DNA of 64,000 nt from positions 26,019-90,018 of the forward strand of contig DEQW01000006.1 in assembly GCA_002360635.1 (NCBI GenBank), in the 5' to 3' direction. The DNA is from Flavobacteriaceae bacterium UBA3356. GTDB lineage: Bacteria > Bacteroidota > Bacteroidia > Flavobacteriales > Flavobacteriaceae. Shown one piece after another: positions 1 through 8,028 of the stretch. How positions within the stretch are numbered: the first letter of the stretch is position 1; the number at the start of each line of letters is the position of its first letter. The notes under the pieces are model-generated. The model did not search any database, was not told the DNA's origin, and saw nothing but the letters and a program-made list of their open reading frames with translations. The position numbers were made by a program, and so were the translations under genes.

Positions 1-36
1 TAGTTTCATCTTAAAAATTAAATATTGCTCCTTATA

Positions 37-399
37 TTATGAAATAAAACGTATGGTCATAAAAAGGCTTGGCGATTCGTTATTACTAGCGCGTACAGCA
101 TTTACAATGGGCAAAACAAAAGCTACAATACCTATAAAAATCAGCATTAAAATTCCTAAACCCAATAATAATATAGCTGGAATGCTAATGATGGTTAACA
201 ATATCAAGGTTAGCTGAAAATTAACAATAGCTTTGCCATGTTCGTTCATTCCTATAACTTTATCTCTTTGGGTAAGCCATAAAATTAAAGGAACGATAAG
301 GCCTCCAAATCCCGTAACATAAGTTAGTAGTTGCGAAATGTGTGTTATGACCAACAACTGGTTGTCGGTTCGTTTTGCGGTGTGGTTGATTACTTCCAT
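37..399 (-). CDS. DUF4870 (Tic20-like) membrane protein
   Basis: A 120-residue protein with a polar N-terminus followed by about three hydrophobic segments. The stretch 'GKAIVNFQ' after the first membrane segment is typical of DUF4870 proteins. I chose the ATG at 399 because the upstream 22 codons (from 465) are low-complexity and not family-like, whereas the protein from 399 starts with the usual 'DNQLLVITHISQLL' region. The function of the family is not established. It is divergent from mnmE with about 145 bp between the two starts. Family call is from pattern, fairly sure; role unknown. Confidence 0.75.
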   Translation of the reverse strand: MEVINHTAKRTDNQLLVITHISQLLTYVTGFGGLIVPLILWLTQRDKVIGMNEHGKAIVNFQLTLILLTIISIPAILLLGLGILMLIFIGIVAFVLPIVNAVRASNNESPSLFMTIRFIS

Positions 400-489
400 T
401 TTTTTTTTTGATTGATTTTGATGATATACTATATATGTAGCAAAATTTGATAAAATGTTACACACATACCAATCGAAAAAGGAATTATG

Positions 490-497
490 TATTTTTG
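490..497 (+). promoter_or_regulatory. -7 element of mnmE promoter
   Basis: TATTTTTG matches the Bacteroidota -7 consensus TAnnTTTG and lies about 47 bp before the mnmE ATG at 544. No good -33 TTTG was seen at the usual spacing. The position argues that the upstream in-frame ATG at 487 is not the real start, since it would precede the transcription start. Confidence 0.5.
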
Positions 498-543
498 CAA
501 TCTAAATAAGGCAGGTACAAGATTCCTGCCTACAGAGGAATTT

Positions 544-1941
544 ATGACGCACACAGATACAATCGTTGCATTAGCCACTCCCTCGGGAGCTGGAGCCATT
601 GCCATAATAAGACTTTCGGGAGACGATGCCATTAAAATTGCCAGTAATTTATTTACCTCAGTTTCGGGGAAAGATTTGGCGAAGCAGAAAACGCATACCG
701 TGCATTTAGGCAATATTATGGACGATACCCGTGTAATCGATCAAGTATTGGCGACGGTTTTTAAAAACCCTAACAGTTATACTGGTGAAAATGTAGTTGA
801 GTTTTCGTGTCACGGTAGTAGCTATATTCAACAAGAAATTATTCAATTATGTCTTCGGAAAGGGTGCCGAATGGCACAAGCTGGTGAATTTACATTACGC
901 GCGTTCTTAAACGGAAAAATGGATTTAAGCCAAGCTGAAGCCGTGGCTGATTTAATAAGTAGTGATTCGGCCGCTTCCCACCAGTTGGCCATTCAGCAAA
1001 TGCGTGGCGGATTTTCTTCTGAAATAAAACAATTACGCCAAGAGCTGTTGGATTTTGCTTCTTTGATTGAATTGGAGTTAGACTTTGCCGAAGAAGACGT
1101 AGAATTTGCCAATCGTGATGAATTTCAGAAACTAATAACCCGCATTACGCACGTTTTAAAACGCTTAATTGACTCATTTGCTACCGGAAATGTGTTGAAA
1201 AACGGAATTCCCGTAGCCATTGTAGGCGAACCTAACGTTGGGAAATCTACACTGTTAAATGCGTTGCTGAATGAAGAACGTGCCATTGTAAGTGACATTG
1301 CTGGTACTACTCGTGATACCATTGAAGATGAAATCACCATTGGTGGCATAGGCTTCCGATTTATTGATACAGCTGGTATTCGTGAAACGACCGATACAAT
1401 TGAAGGTTTAGGAATAAAGAAGACCTTTCAAAAAATGGAGCAAGCGCAGGTGGTTGTTTTGCTGGTGGACGGTATTCAATTAACAAGCGGTACCAATATC
1501 ATTCATAAAAGAAAGGTAGAAATAGAAAAAATTAAAAACAAATTTCCTCAAAAACCTTTGGTGATTATTGCCAATAAAGTGGATCAACTTTCTAAAGAAC
1601 AAATTACAACGCTCACCACTGAAATTCCAAATGTGAAACTACTTTCTGCAAAAACAGGTGAAGGTGTGGAAGAGCTTCAATCTACCCTACTCGATTTTGT
1701 AAATACTGGAGCGTTGCGTAACAACGAAACCATTGTTACCAACACGCGCCATTACGATTCGCTTTTAAAAGCTTTGGAAGAAATCCATAAAGTACAACAA
1801 GGTATTGACAGTAATTTAAGCAGTGATCTCATGGCCATCGACATTCGTCAAGCCTTGTATTATTTTGGTGAAATAACCGGAGAAATTAGTAATGACGAAC
1901 TATTAGGGAATATTTTTGCCAACTTTTGTATCGGGAAGTAA
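544..1941 (+). CDS. mnmE: tRNA modification GTPase MnmE
   Basis: 465-residue cytosolic GTPase that, with MnmG, installs the carboxymethylaminomethyl group on U34 of tRNAs. Seen: N-terminal formyl-THF-binding domain (TIVALATPSGAGAIAIIRLSG), helical domain, G domain with G1 GEPNVGKST (about residue 228), G3 DTAG (about 275) and G4 NKVD (about 344), and the invariant C-terminal CIGK carrying the catalytic Cys. Length is normal. Start chosen at 544 rather than 487: the extra 19 residues are not conserved in the family and a promoter lies between the two. The last 16 bp, including the stop, are the attachment site of the downstream element; the gene is left intact. Confidence 0.97.
   Translation: MTHTDTIVALATPSGAGAIAIIRLSGDDAIKIASNLFTSVSGKDLAKQKTHTVHLGNIMDDTRVIDQVLATVFKNPNSYTGENVVEFSCHGSSYIQQEIIQLCLRKGCRMAQAGEFTLRAFLNGKMDLSQAEAVADLISSDSAASHQLAIQQMRGGFSSEIKQLRQELLDFASLIELELDFAEEDVEFANRDEFQKLITRITHVLKRLIDSFATGNVLKNGIPVAIVGEPNVGKSTLLNALLNEERAIVSDIAGTTRDTIEDEITIGGIGFRFIDTAGIRETTDTIEGLGIKKTFQKMEQAQVVVLLVDGIQLTSGTNIIHKRKVEIEKIKNKFPQKPLVIIANKVDQLSKEQITTLTTEIPNVKLLSAKTGEGVEELQSTLLDFVNTGALRNNETIVTNTRHYDSLLKALEEIHKVQQGIDSNLSSDLMAIDIRQALYYFGEITGEISNDELLGNIFANFCIGK
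1926..1941. other. attL: 16-bp direct repeat at the 3' end of mnmE
   Basis: The 16 bases ttgtatcgggaagtaa (last codons and stop of mnmE) recur exactly at 26476-26491, in the same orientation. Flanking bases differ on both sides. An integrase gene lies 0.6 kb inside this copy. Conserved 3' gene ends are typical tyrosine-recombinase targets, so this is read as the left attachment site of a 24.6-kb element. Confidence 0.85.
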
Positions 1942-2006
1942 TTACTTTTCCTTTTATTAGCTTTTACTTGTTATACAAGGGTTTATGTGTTAATTATTAC
2001 TTCTTT

Positions 2007-2041
2007 TTTGTTGCCTTTTTGCTTTTTTTAAGCTATATTTG
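2007..2041 (+). promoter_or_regulatory. promoter of the integrase operon
   Basis: TTTG at 2007-2010 and TATATTTG at 2034-2041 (23-bp spacing) match the Bacteroidota -33/-7 pattern and precede the excisionase-like gene. The -33 overlaps the first of three TGTTGCC repeats, so integrase binding could repress its own promoter (inference). Confidence 0.5.
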
Positions 2042-2091
2042 TTGTATATCTGTTGCCTGATATAGGTATTTGTTGCCCAATTCTCAGGTTT
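2009..2091. repeat. TGTTGCC repeats, candidate integrase arm-type sites (left end)
   Basis: TGTTGCC occurs at 2009-2015, 2051-2057 and 2071-2077. The last copy sits in tatttgttgcccaattctc (from 2067), which is matched at the right end by tatttgttgcctaaattctc (from 26425). Repeated short sites at both ends of an element close to the att core are what arm-binding domains of tyrosine integrases recognise. Confidence 0.5.
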
Positions 2092-2160
2092 AGGAAACAA
2101 GGCGAAATGATGCACCATATTGCCCCACGTTGCACCATAACGCTACATAATGCACCATTT

Positions 2161-2529
2161 ATGAGCAGTAATCTTTACATCCCAAAAACCTGTCAGCATT
2201 GCGGCAATCTCTTTACAGCACGTACAACCGTTACCAAATACTGTAGCGACAGTTGTGCTAAGAAAGCTTACAAGGCACGAAAGAGAAAAGAGAAAGTTGA
2301 TGCTGCGCTTCAAGAAACTAAAGCAAATCAAGAAGCACAGGATTCCGTAACAGTTTCAACAGACAGTTTATCCAACAAGGATTTTTTAAGCATCACAGAT
2401 GCGTCTAAACTTATCGGTGTAAGCAGGTGGACCATTCAAAGAATGATTAAGCGTGGCCAGCTTAAAGCTGTGCCATTTGGCAGAAAACATATCGTTGCCC
2501 GCCACCAAATAGAGAACCTTTTTAATTAG
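2161..2529 (+). CDS. zinc-ribbon and HTH protein, excisionase-like
   Basis: 122-residue protein. The N-terminus carries a four-Cys knuckle (CQHCGNLF ... YCSDSCAKKAYKARKRKEK), typical of a small zinc finger followed by a basic stretch. The C-terminus is a MerR/excisionase HTH (LSITDASKLIGVSRWTIQRMI ... GRKHIV). It ends 7 bp before the integrase, in the same operon. Such proteins accompany integrases of Bacteroidota mobile elements and probably act in excision or its control. In-frame ATGs exist at 2053 and 2107, but similarity to this family seems to start at MSSNLYIPKTC; I chose 2161. Function inferred from HTH and context. Confidence 0.75.
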   Translation: MSSNLYIPKTCQHCGNLFTARTTVTKYCSDSCAKKAYKARKRKEKVDAALQETKANQEAQDSVTVSTDSLSNKDFLSITDASKLIGVSRWTIQRMIKRGQLKAVPFGRKHIVARHQIENLFN

Positions 2530-2536
2530 TAGCCTT

Positions 2537-3631
2537 ATGAAAGTCACACTCAGAGAACGAAAGAAAAACGGAAAAATAGCCTTATACCTCGACTACTACA
2601 ATAAAGGCAAACGCAAGACTGAGTACCTCAGCTTGTATCTCATTCAGAATCCAAAAACGAAAAATGAGCGCACCGTTAATAAGAAAACACGCGAGTTAGC
2701 TGAAACTATCTGGGCGCAACGCCAAGTTGAAATTCAGCAAGGTCAATACGGCTTTAATGACATTGAGAAGCTTAAAGGCAGTTTTACTACCTACATCACC
2801 GCATTGGCAGAAAAGAAAAATACCAGTTCAGGTAATTATGGTAATTGGTACAGTATGTTAAAACATTTCAAAGCATACCGCCCTACAGATATTACTTTTC
2901 AAGACCTCGACAAGGAATTTGTAGAAGGTTTTAAAGACTATCTGGACAAAAAGGCAATTGGAAGAGCAAACAAGCCACTATCTCAAAATTCCAAGTATTC
3001 TTATTATGGTAAGTTTAATGCAGCTTTAAAGCAAGCCGTAGCAGATGGCATCTTAAAATCCAATCCTGCAAATGGTGTTTCTAATTTCAAACAAGGTGAA
3101 CCACAGCGAGAGTTCCTCACGCTGGAAGAACTTCAAAAAGCAGTAAATACTGAATGTGAATTGCCACAACTAAAAAAGGCATTCATTTTCTCTGCTCTTA
3201 CTGGCTTACGCTGGTCTGATATTGAAAAAATGAAATGGTCAGAAATACAGCATTCCAAAGAAAGAGGTTACTACGTGCGATTCAGACAGAAAAAAACCAA
3301 AGTAGCAGAAACCCTTCCTATCTCAGACCAAGCTGTTGAATTATTAGGCGAGCGCGGTAATGATGATGATTTAGTATTACCTGGCTTACATTATAGTGCC
3401 TGGACAAATCTAAAGCTACAGCAATGGATGATGAATGCAGGAATAAGTAAGACGATAACGTTCCATTGCGCTCGTCATACCTATGCAACCTTACAACTCA
3501 CTTTAGGAACAGATATTTATACAGTTTCCAAGCTATTAGGGCATAAAGAATTGCGCACCACGCAGATTTATGCTAAAGTTATCGATGATAAAAAACGTGA
3601 AGCGTCTAACCGTATAAAACTCGATTTATAA
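2537..3631 (+). CDS. tyrosine recombinase (site-specific integrase)
   Basis: 364 residues. N-terminal arm-DNA-binding domain (residues 1-60), SAM-like core-binding domain (about 75-185) and C-terminal catalytic domain. Catalytic residues seen: Arg about 225 (TGLRWSD), His about 310 and Arg about 313 (HCARHTYA), His about 336 (LLGH) and nucleophile Tyr about 345 (IYAKV). The full set suggests an active enzyme. It would integrate and excise the element by crossing the 16-bp repeats in mnmE. The stop overlaps the next start by one base (TAATG), so the next gene is translationally coupled. Confidence 0.95.
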   Translation: MKVTLRERKKNGKIALYLDYYNKGKRKTEYLSLYLIQNPKTKNERTVNKKTRELAETIWAQRQVEIQQGQYGFNDIEKLKGSFTTYITALAEKKNTSSGNYGNWYSMLKHFKAYRPTDITFQDLDKEFVEGFKDYLDKKAIGRANKPLSQNSKYSYYGKFNAALKQAVADGILKSNPANGVSNFKQGEPQREFLTLEELQKAVNTECELPQLKKAFIFSALTGLRWSDIEKMKWSEIQHSKERGYYVRFRQKKTKVAETLPISDQAVELLGERGNDDDLVLPGLHYSAWTNLKLQQWMMNAGISKTITFHCARHTYATLQLTLGTDIYTVSKLLGHKELRTTQIYAKVIDDKKREASNRIKLDL

Positions 3632-4614
3632 TGATAACAGACGTTTTTGCATCACTAATATCAATTACTAAAGGACTTCATAGAGACAAACGAACCGACA
3701 GAGAGTTTAGAGAATTAGTCCGTAACCAAAATGTAAAGATGCAATACAAGCAAGCGCCACTTTTTATGATTGAGTTTCCTGAAAGAGCTTTAGGCGACAA
3801 ACGCAAATACTACAAGAACTTAATCGACCAAGAGGCTAACAAGAAGTTCAATGAGATTATTTCAAGCTTCCCTACAAACGCCATAGAGGAAGAACACGTT
3901 TTTAATTATCAGAAACTGTTCAATCAGCATTATTCAAACCTTGAACGGGTAAAAAGTTACATCGACAAATATGAGCATTATCGGGAATCAATCCGTAACG
4001 AGGATACGTTTATAATTCAGTATTTAAAGGCTAATATGATTTGGCTCTATTTAGAGCTTCAGGAACGATTTGGAAAATATGGAGATGAAGATATTCTTAC
4101 TACTGAGGAAATCTATCAATATCATTTTAATGAAGTTTTGGATGAACTCGAAATTAAGCCTTCGGAAATCGGCAAAACTTCAATCAAAGAAAGAACAGTT
4201 GAGCCGGCATTCAATGCAATCGAAAGCGACTTGCCTCACAGACAACCCAAAGATAAGGTACTTGCCTATAAATATATTGTGCAGCATTCAAAGAGTTTAG
4301 CAAGAGCGGAAGAAATGATGTTTGAAGCCGATATTATCGATAAGGATTACAATTTCATTCCCAACACCAAGCATAAAAACAAATCTGTATTGGGCGTCCT
4401 CTATTTCCTATTTATTGAGAAAGACTACTTCAACAAGATAACAACTGATCCTTTTAAGCGGATTAAATCGACTGATATAGTACGATTCCTAAACCATCGT
4501 TACAATACCGATGCTCGCAAGCAATTTAAAACTTTTGAGAACAATGATGCAGAGCGCAATGACTTAATAAGTACCGAATACATCCTAAAAAACCTACCAA
4601 ATAAAATTCGGTAA
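3631..4614 (+). CDS. unknown protein following the integrase (RteC/DUF6617-like?)
   Basis: 327 residues, soluble, mostly helical and charged, with no signal peptide or membrane segment. It is coupled to the integrase by a one-base overlap. The middle (YLKANMIWLYLELQERFG) and C-terminal part (NHRYNTDARKQFKTF) recall regulatory proteins found after integrases in Bacteroidota elements (RteC or DUF6617 type), but I cannot confirm this. A role in regulating excision or transfer is a guess from position only. A strong terminator follows at 4657. Confidence 0.6.
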   Translation: MITDVFASLISITKGLHRDKRTDREFRELVRNQNVKMQYKQAPLFMIEFPERALGDKRKYYKNLIDQEANKKFNEIISSFPTNAIEEEHVFNYQKLFNQHYSNLERVKSYIDKYEHYRESIRNEDTFIIQYLKANMIWLYLELQERFGKYGDEDILTTEEIYQYHFNEVLDELEIKPSEIGKTSIKERTVEPAFNAIESDLPHRQPKDKVLAYKYIVQHSKSLARAEEMMFEADIIDKDYNFIPNTKHKNKSVLGVLYFLFIEKDYFNKITTDPFKRIKSTDIVRFLNHRYNTDARKQFKTFENNDAERNDLISTEYILKNLPNKIR

Positions 4615-4656
4615 TTCATTGGTTTAGTTCCAATTACCATTTCCATTTTAAATTGT

Positions 4657-4682
4657 AAGCCGTTGTTTTTCAACGGCTTATT
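4657..4682 (+). terminator. terminator of the integrase operon
   Basis: Perfect 9-bp stem aagccgttg / caacggctt with a TTTTT loop, followed by a short T-rich stretch. It separates the integrase operon from the replication module. Confidence 0.65.
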
Positions 4683-4799
4683 TGCGTTTCCATTTCCGCA
4701 ATTCATATCCGTTTCTATTTGAATTACCTATGTACTGTCCTTGACGAGCAAGGGCGACATTAGCGCTGATGTCCTTTTTCAATTTAATCCATAAAGAAG

Positions 4800-5102
4800 A
4801 TGGACACGAATATTAAAGAACAATTAAACCGCATTGAAAAACTGTTGACGGAACAACAGACAATGCAAAAAACGGTACTCAATTTTAATGAAGCTTGTGC
4901 TTATTTGGAATTATCGCAGTCTCACTTGTATAAATTGACAAGTACGAGCGCAGTACCCCATTACAAGCCTAACGGTAAGAAAATTTATTTCCAACGAGAG
5001 GAACTTGATCAATGGTTGCTACGTAACCGGATGGAATCAAGGGACGAAATCGAGCAGCAAGCTGCCGATTATCTAATAAAGAAAGGAAAGGTGCAGTTAT
5101 GA
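4800..5102 (+). CDS. small HTH DNA-binding protein
   Basis: 100 residues. N-terminal short coiled segment, then an AlpA/MerR-like winged HTH (NFNEACAYLELSQSHLYKLTS ... YKPNGKKIYFQREELDQWL). Overlaps the next gene by 4 bp (ATGA). Pairs of such HTH proteins sit in front of BT4734-type primases in Bacteroidota elements and are thought to control replication or excision. Specific role inferred. Confidence 0.75.
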   Translation: MDTNIKEQLNRIEKLLTEQQTMQKTVLNFNEACAYLELSQSHLYKLTSTSAVPHYKPNGKKIYFQREELDQWLLRNRMESRDEIEQQAADYLIKKGKVQL

Positions 5103-5395
5103 AAGAGATAATCGACCTTATCCTGTCGCTCTCACAGGAAATAAAGTACATAAAAGCCTATATCCAGCTTTTAAAAGAATCACGAGCAGAGCGATTAAAA
5201 GACTCGTGGATTGACAACCAAGATGTGCTACAAACTTTGCATATCAGTAAGCGCACGTTGCAAACCTTTCGCAAGAATGGCACGTTACCTTATAGCAAAG
5301 TAAAAGGCAAATTCTACTACAAGGTTTCTGATATAGAGGAACTACTTCAAAGCAATTACTACAATCCAAATTTTAAGTGTGATGGAGTTAAGTAG
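5099..5395 (+). CDS. second small HTH DNA-binding protein
   Basis: 98 residues with a MerR-type HTH in the second half (DNQDVLQTLHISKRTLQTFRKNGTLPYSKVKGKFYYKVSDIEELL). The N-terminal 35 residues are helical. Start overlaps the preceding gene by 4 bp and the end overlaps the next by 14 bp, so the genes are translated together. Probable regulator of the replication module. Confidence 0.75.
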   Translation: MKEIIDLILSLSQEIKYIKAYIQLLKESRAERLKDSWIDNQDVLQTLHISKRTLQTFRKNGTLPYSKVKGKFYYKVSDIEELLQSNYYNPNFKCDGVK

Positions 5396-6290
5396 AAAGA
5401 ACATTTTGGCAAAAACACATTATGGCATAAAGATATATGCCTATGTGTTGAGACAATTCTATCCCGATACAACCGTCCTTTCCCTTTCGGGAAGGACGTG
5501 CGGGATAACGCATAACCCTTTTAATGCAGATAAGGAGACCTTATCAATTCGCATTGAAAATAACAACGCCATTCACAGCGATACGGAATACAAAAGTTTC
5601 TCGGGCGATGCCTTCGACTTTGCACAGTTCTATTTTGAAACCAAAACAGAAGACGAATTGCTTACCAAGATTAACGATGCCTTGCATCTCAATCTTACAG
5701 TTGAGGAAGATGATGAATTAAGCTGGTTGGATGAACCGGATAACACGTGGTACACAGACTGTAGTTTTTTCAAAGCACCGGTACGCAATGTATTTCCTTC
5801 GGAAACCTTGCGTTTGGGCAAAATCCATCAATTAATTGTTAGCGATAAGTACAAATCGATAACTGAAGAACTTAGGGCAATCAAGGATAGTAAAGAAAAA
5901 CGAAAGTTCAAAGCTAATCGCTTTGACTACGTCACATTCTCAGGCGTGTTTGAGAGAAGAAATGACAAGTTTTTACAAAGACATTCCAACCTCATCACAA
6001 TTGATTTTGACCACTTGCAAGACATAGAAAAAGTCAGGCAACAACTACTTGATGATGAATATTTCGAAACCGAAATGCTTTTCATTTCGCCATCTGGCGA
6101 TGGCTTAAAATGGATTATCCGCATTGAGCTTGACGAGTTCACACATCAAGAGAACTTCTCGGCAATCACGAATTATATAAAATATACCTATAACCTTGAG
6201 GTTGACGCATCAGGAAAAGACGTTTCCAGAGCCTGTTTTTTACCGCACGATGCTAATGCCTACTTACACAAAAGACATCAATTATTATGA
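5382..6290 (+). CDS. BT4734/VirE-N family primase-like protein
   Basis: 302 residues. The C-terminal half matches the BT4734 (VirE N-terminal) family, related to archaeo-eukaryotic primases: TIDFDHL holds the metal-binding Asp pair, SPSGDGLKWI the glycine-rich substrate motif, and a conserved His/Asp region follows (DVSRACFLPHD). The N-terminal part is a zinc-free accessory domain. Probably starts DNA synthesis for element replication together with the DUF3987 protein. ATG at 5382 preferred over GTG at 5379. Ends with a 4-bp overlap to the next gene. Confidence 0.85.
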   Translation: MELSRKNILAKTHYGIKIYAYVLRQFYPDTTVLSLSGRTCGITHNPFNADKETLSIRIENNNAIHSDTEYKSFSGDAFDFAQFYFETKTEDELLTKINDALHLNLTVEEDDELSWLDEPDNTWYTDCSFFKAPVRNVFPSETLRLGKIHQLIVSDKYKSITEELRAIKDSKEKRKFKANRFDYVTFSGVFERRNDKFLQRHSNLITIDFDHLQDIEKVRQQLLDDEYFETEMLFISPSGDGLKWIIRIELDEFTHQENFSAITNYIKYTYNLEVDASGKDVSRACFLPHDANAYLHKRHQLL

Positions 6291-8023
6291 AGAAGAACTT
6301 TAATCCTAAAGACTGGTTGCATCAACCTAAGATTTCAGAGCAACCTATACCAACCCCAAAAGCAACCACTGCGGTTGGTATTGATAACAATGACACTGAA
6401 ACGTACATCACGGCCATTGAACAATCAGGCACAGATATTACTGCCGATTATGCAAGATGGCGTGATATAGGTTTCGCTTTTGCGGAAGCATACAATGAAC
6501 AAGGTAGAGACTATTATCATAGAATTAGCCGTAACTATTCAGGTTACGACCAAAAGGAATGTAACGAGCAATACACAAAATGCCTGAATGCTAAGGGTCA
6601 CGGTATCACAATTGCAACATTCTTTCATTATGCACATCAGGCAGGGATAAAACCGCAACGGTCACAACTGGAGGTTGCAACCTTGCCAGTTGCAGAAGCA
6701 ACCAAAGAGCAGCTACCTACTTTTCCCGATAGCTTATACGATACAATACCTGATTTTCTTAGACAAATCATAGTGCCAGCAAACGGAAATGAGGAAAGGG
6801 ACATAATGTTATTGGGTGCGCTAACCGCTTTTAGTGCCTGCTTTCCTAATCTGTTTGGCATTTATGATGAACGCAAGGTGTACAGCAATCTATACTTATT
6901 TGTTACGGCACCAGCAAGCGCAGGAAAAGGAAAGCTTAACCAAATCAAAAAGTTGGTTGTCCCTATCCACAAGCTACATCGGGAACAATCCAAAACCTTT
7001 AAACAGCAGTATGAGAGTGAAATGGCTACCTACAATATGAATAAGGGCAAGAATGAAAACCTTGAGAAACCAGGTAAACCGCCAGAACGTATGCTGTTTA
7101 TTCCAGCAAACAATAGTGTGACTGGGGTATATCAGTTAATTTCTGATAATGAAGGACGCGGGTTGATGTTTGAAACCGAAGGCGACACTTTAGCGCAAGC
7201 TTTTAAAAGTGATTATGGTAATTATAGCGATGGTTTTAGAAAAGCATTTCATCACGAAACAATTAGTTATTACCGTAGAACAGATCGCGAATATGTAGAT
7301 ATTGAAACCCCTTGTTTAAGCACAGTACTATCAGGTACACCTAAACAGATTGCATCCCTTGTACCAAACGCAGAAAATGGATTGTTCAGCCGTTTTATAT
7401 TCTACTATATGAACATCAAACCAGTATGGAAAGATGTATTTGCCAAACGTGCCAAAGTCGGTTTGGAAGAACATTATGAGCAACTCGGTAAAGACTTTTT
7501 AGGACTATATAGAACACTCAAACACAATCCACCAATTGAAGTGATACTTTCGCGAAAGCAACAAGAACAATTCAATGAGTTTTTTGCAGCTTTGCAAACT
7601 AAATATATCAACTTGCAACCTGAAGAATACATTGCAACAGTAAGGCGCTTAGGCTTAATCGCATTTCGTATCGCAATGCTCTTTACGGCCTTGCGCATTA
7701 TGGAAGATGGCGATGTTAATGCGAAAAAGCAATGTGAGGACGTAGATTTTCACAATGCTCTGGTGATGATTCAAGTATTGGTCAAACACAGCAGTAAGGT
7801 ATTTAACGACTTGCCTATGGAGCCAAAGGCTCAAAAACGGCTAAATAAAAAGGAACGATTTTTAGAAAAGTTACCCGACAAATTTGACCGACAACAGTAT
7901 TTAAAAACGGCTGATGAACTAACTATTCCCCACAAGACAGCTGAAGGATACATTACTGGCTTTGTGAAATCAGGAATAATTCACAGGGATAAGCACAATG
8001 AGTATTTGAAACCTAATCAGTAA
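6287..8023 (+). CDS. DUF3987 primase/helicase-like protein
   Basis: 578 residues. N-terminal PriCT-2-like module (about 35-120: WRDIGFAFAEAYNEQGRDYYHRIS), then the DUF3987 ATPase. Walker A-like loop VTAPASAGKGK (about 208) and acidic Walker B region GLMFETEGD (about 288) are visible. With the BT4734 protein it forms the usual two-gene replication module of Bacteroidota mobile elements. It ends 5 bp before the 3' end of the convergent reverse transcriptase, which suggests the latter is inserted cargo. Confidence 0.85.
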   Translation: MKKNFNPKDWLHQPKISEQPIPTPKATTAVGIDNNDTETYITAIEQSGTDITADYARWRDIGFAFAEAYNEQGRDYYHRISRNYSGYDQKECNEQYTKCLNAKGHGITIATFFHYAHQAGIKPQRSQLEVATLPVAEATKEQLPTFPDSLYDTIPDFLRQIIVPANGNEERDIMLLGALTAFSACFPNLFGIYDERKVYSNLYLFVTAPASAGKGKLNQIKKLVVPIHKLHREQSKTFKQQYESEMATYNMNKGKNENLEKPGKPPERMLFIPANNSVTGVYQLISDNEGRGLMFETEGDTLAQAFKSDYGNYSDGFRKAFHHETISYYRRTDREYVDIETPCLSTVLSGTPKQIASLVPNAENGLFSRFIFYYMNIKPVWKDVFAKRAKVGLEEHYEQLGKDFLGLYRTLKHNPPIEVILSRKQQEQFNEFFAALQTKYINLQPEEYIATVRRLGLIAFRIAMLFTALRIMEDGDVNAKKQCEDVDFHNALVMIQVLVKHSSKVFNDLPMEPKAQKRLNKKERFLEKLPDKFDRQQYLKTADELTIPHKTAEGYITGFVKSGIIHRDKHNEYLKPNQ

Positions 8024-8028
8024 CTTAA

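Noticed and set aside
487..543. Upstream start codon for mnmE
   Set aside because: The 19 extra residues are not family-like and the TATTTTTG promoter element lies at 490-497, downstream of that codon.
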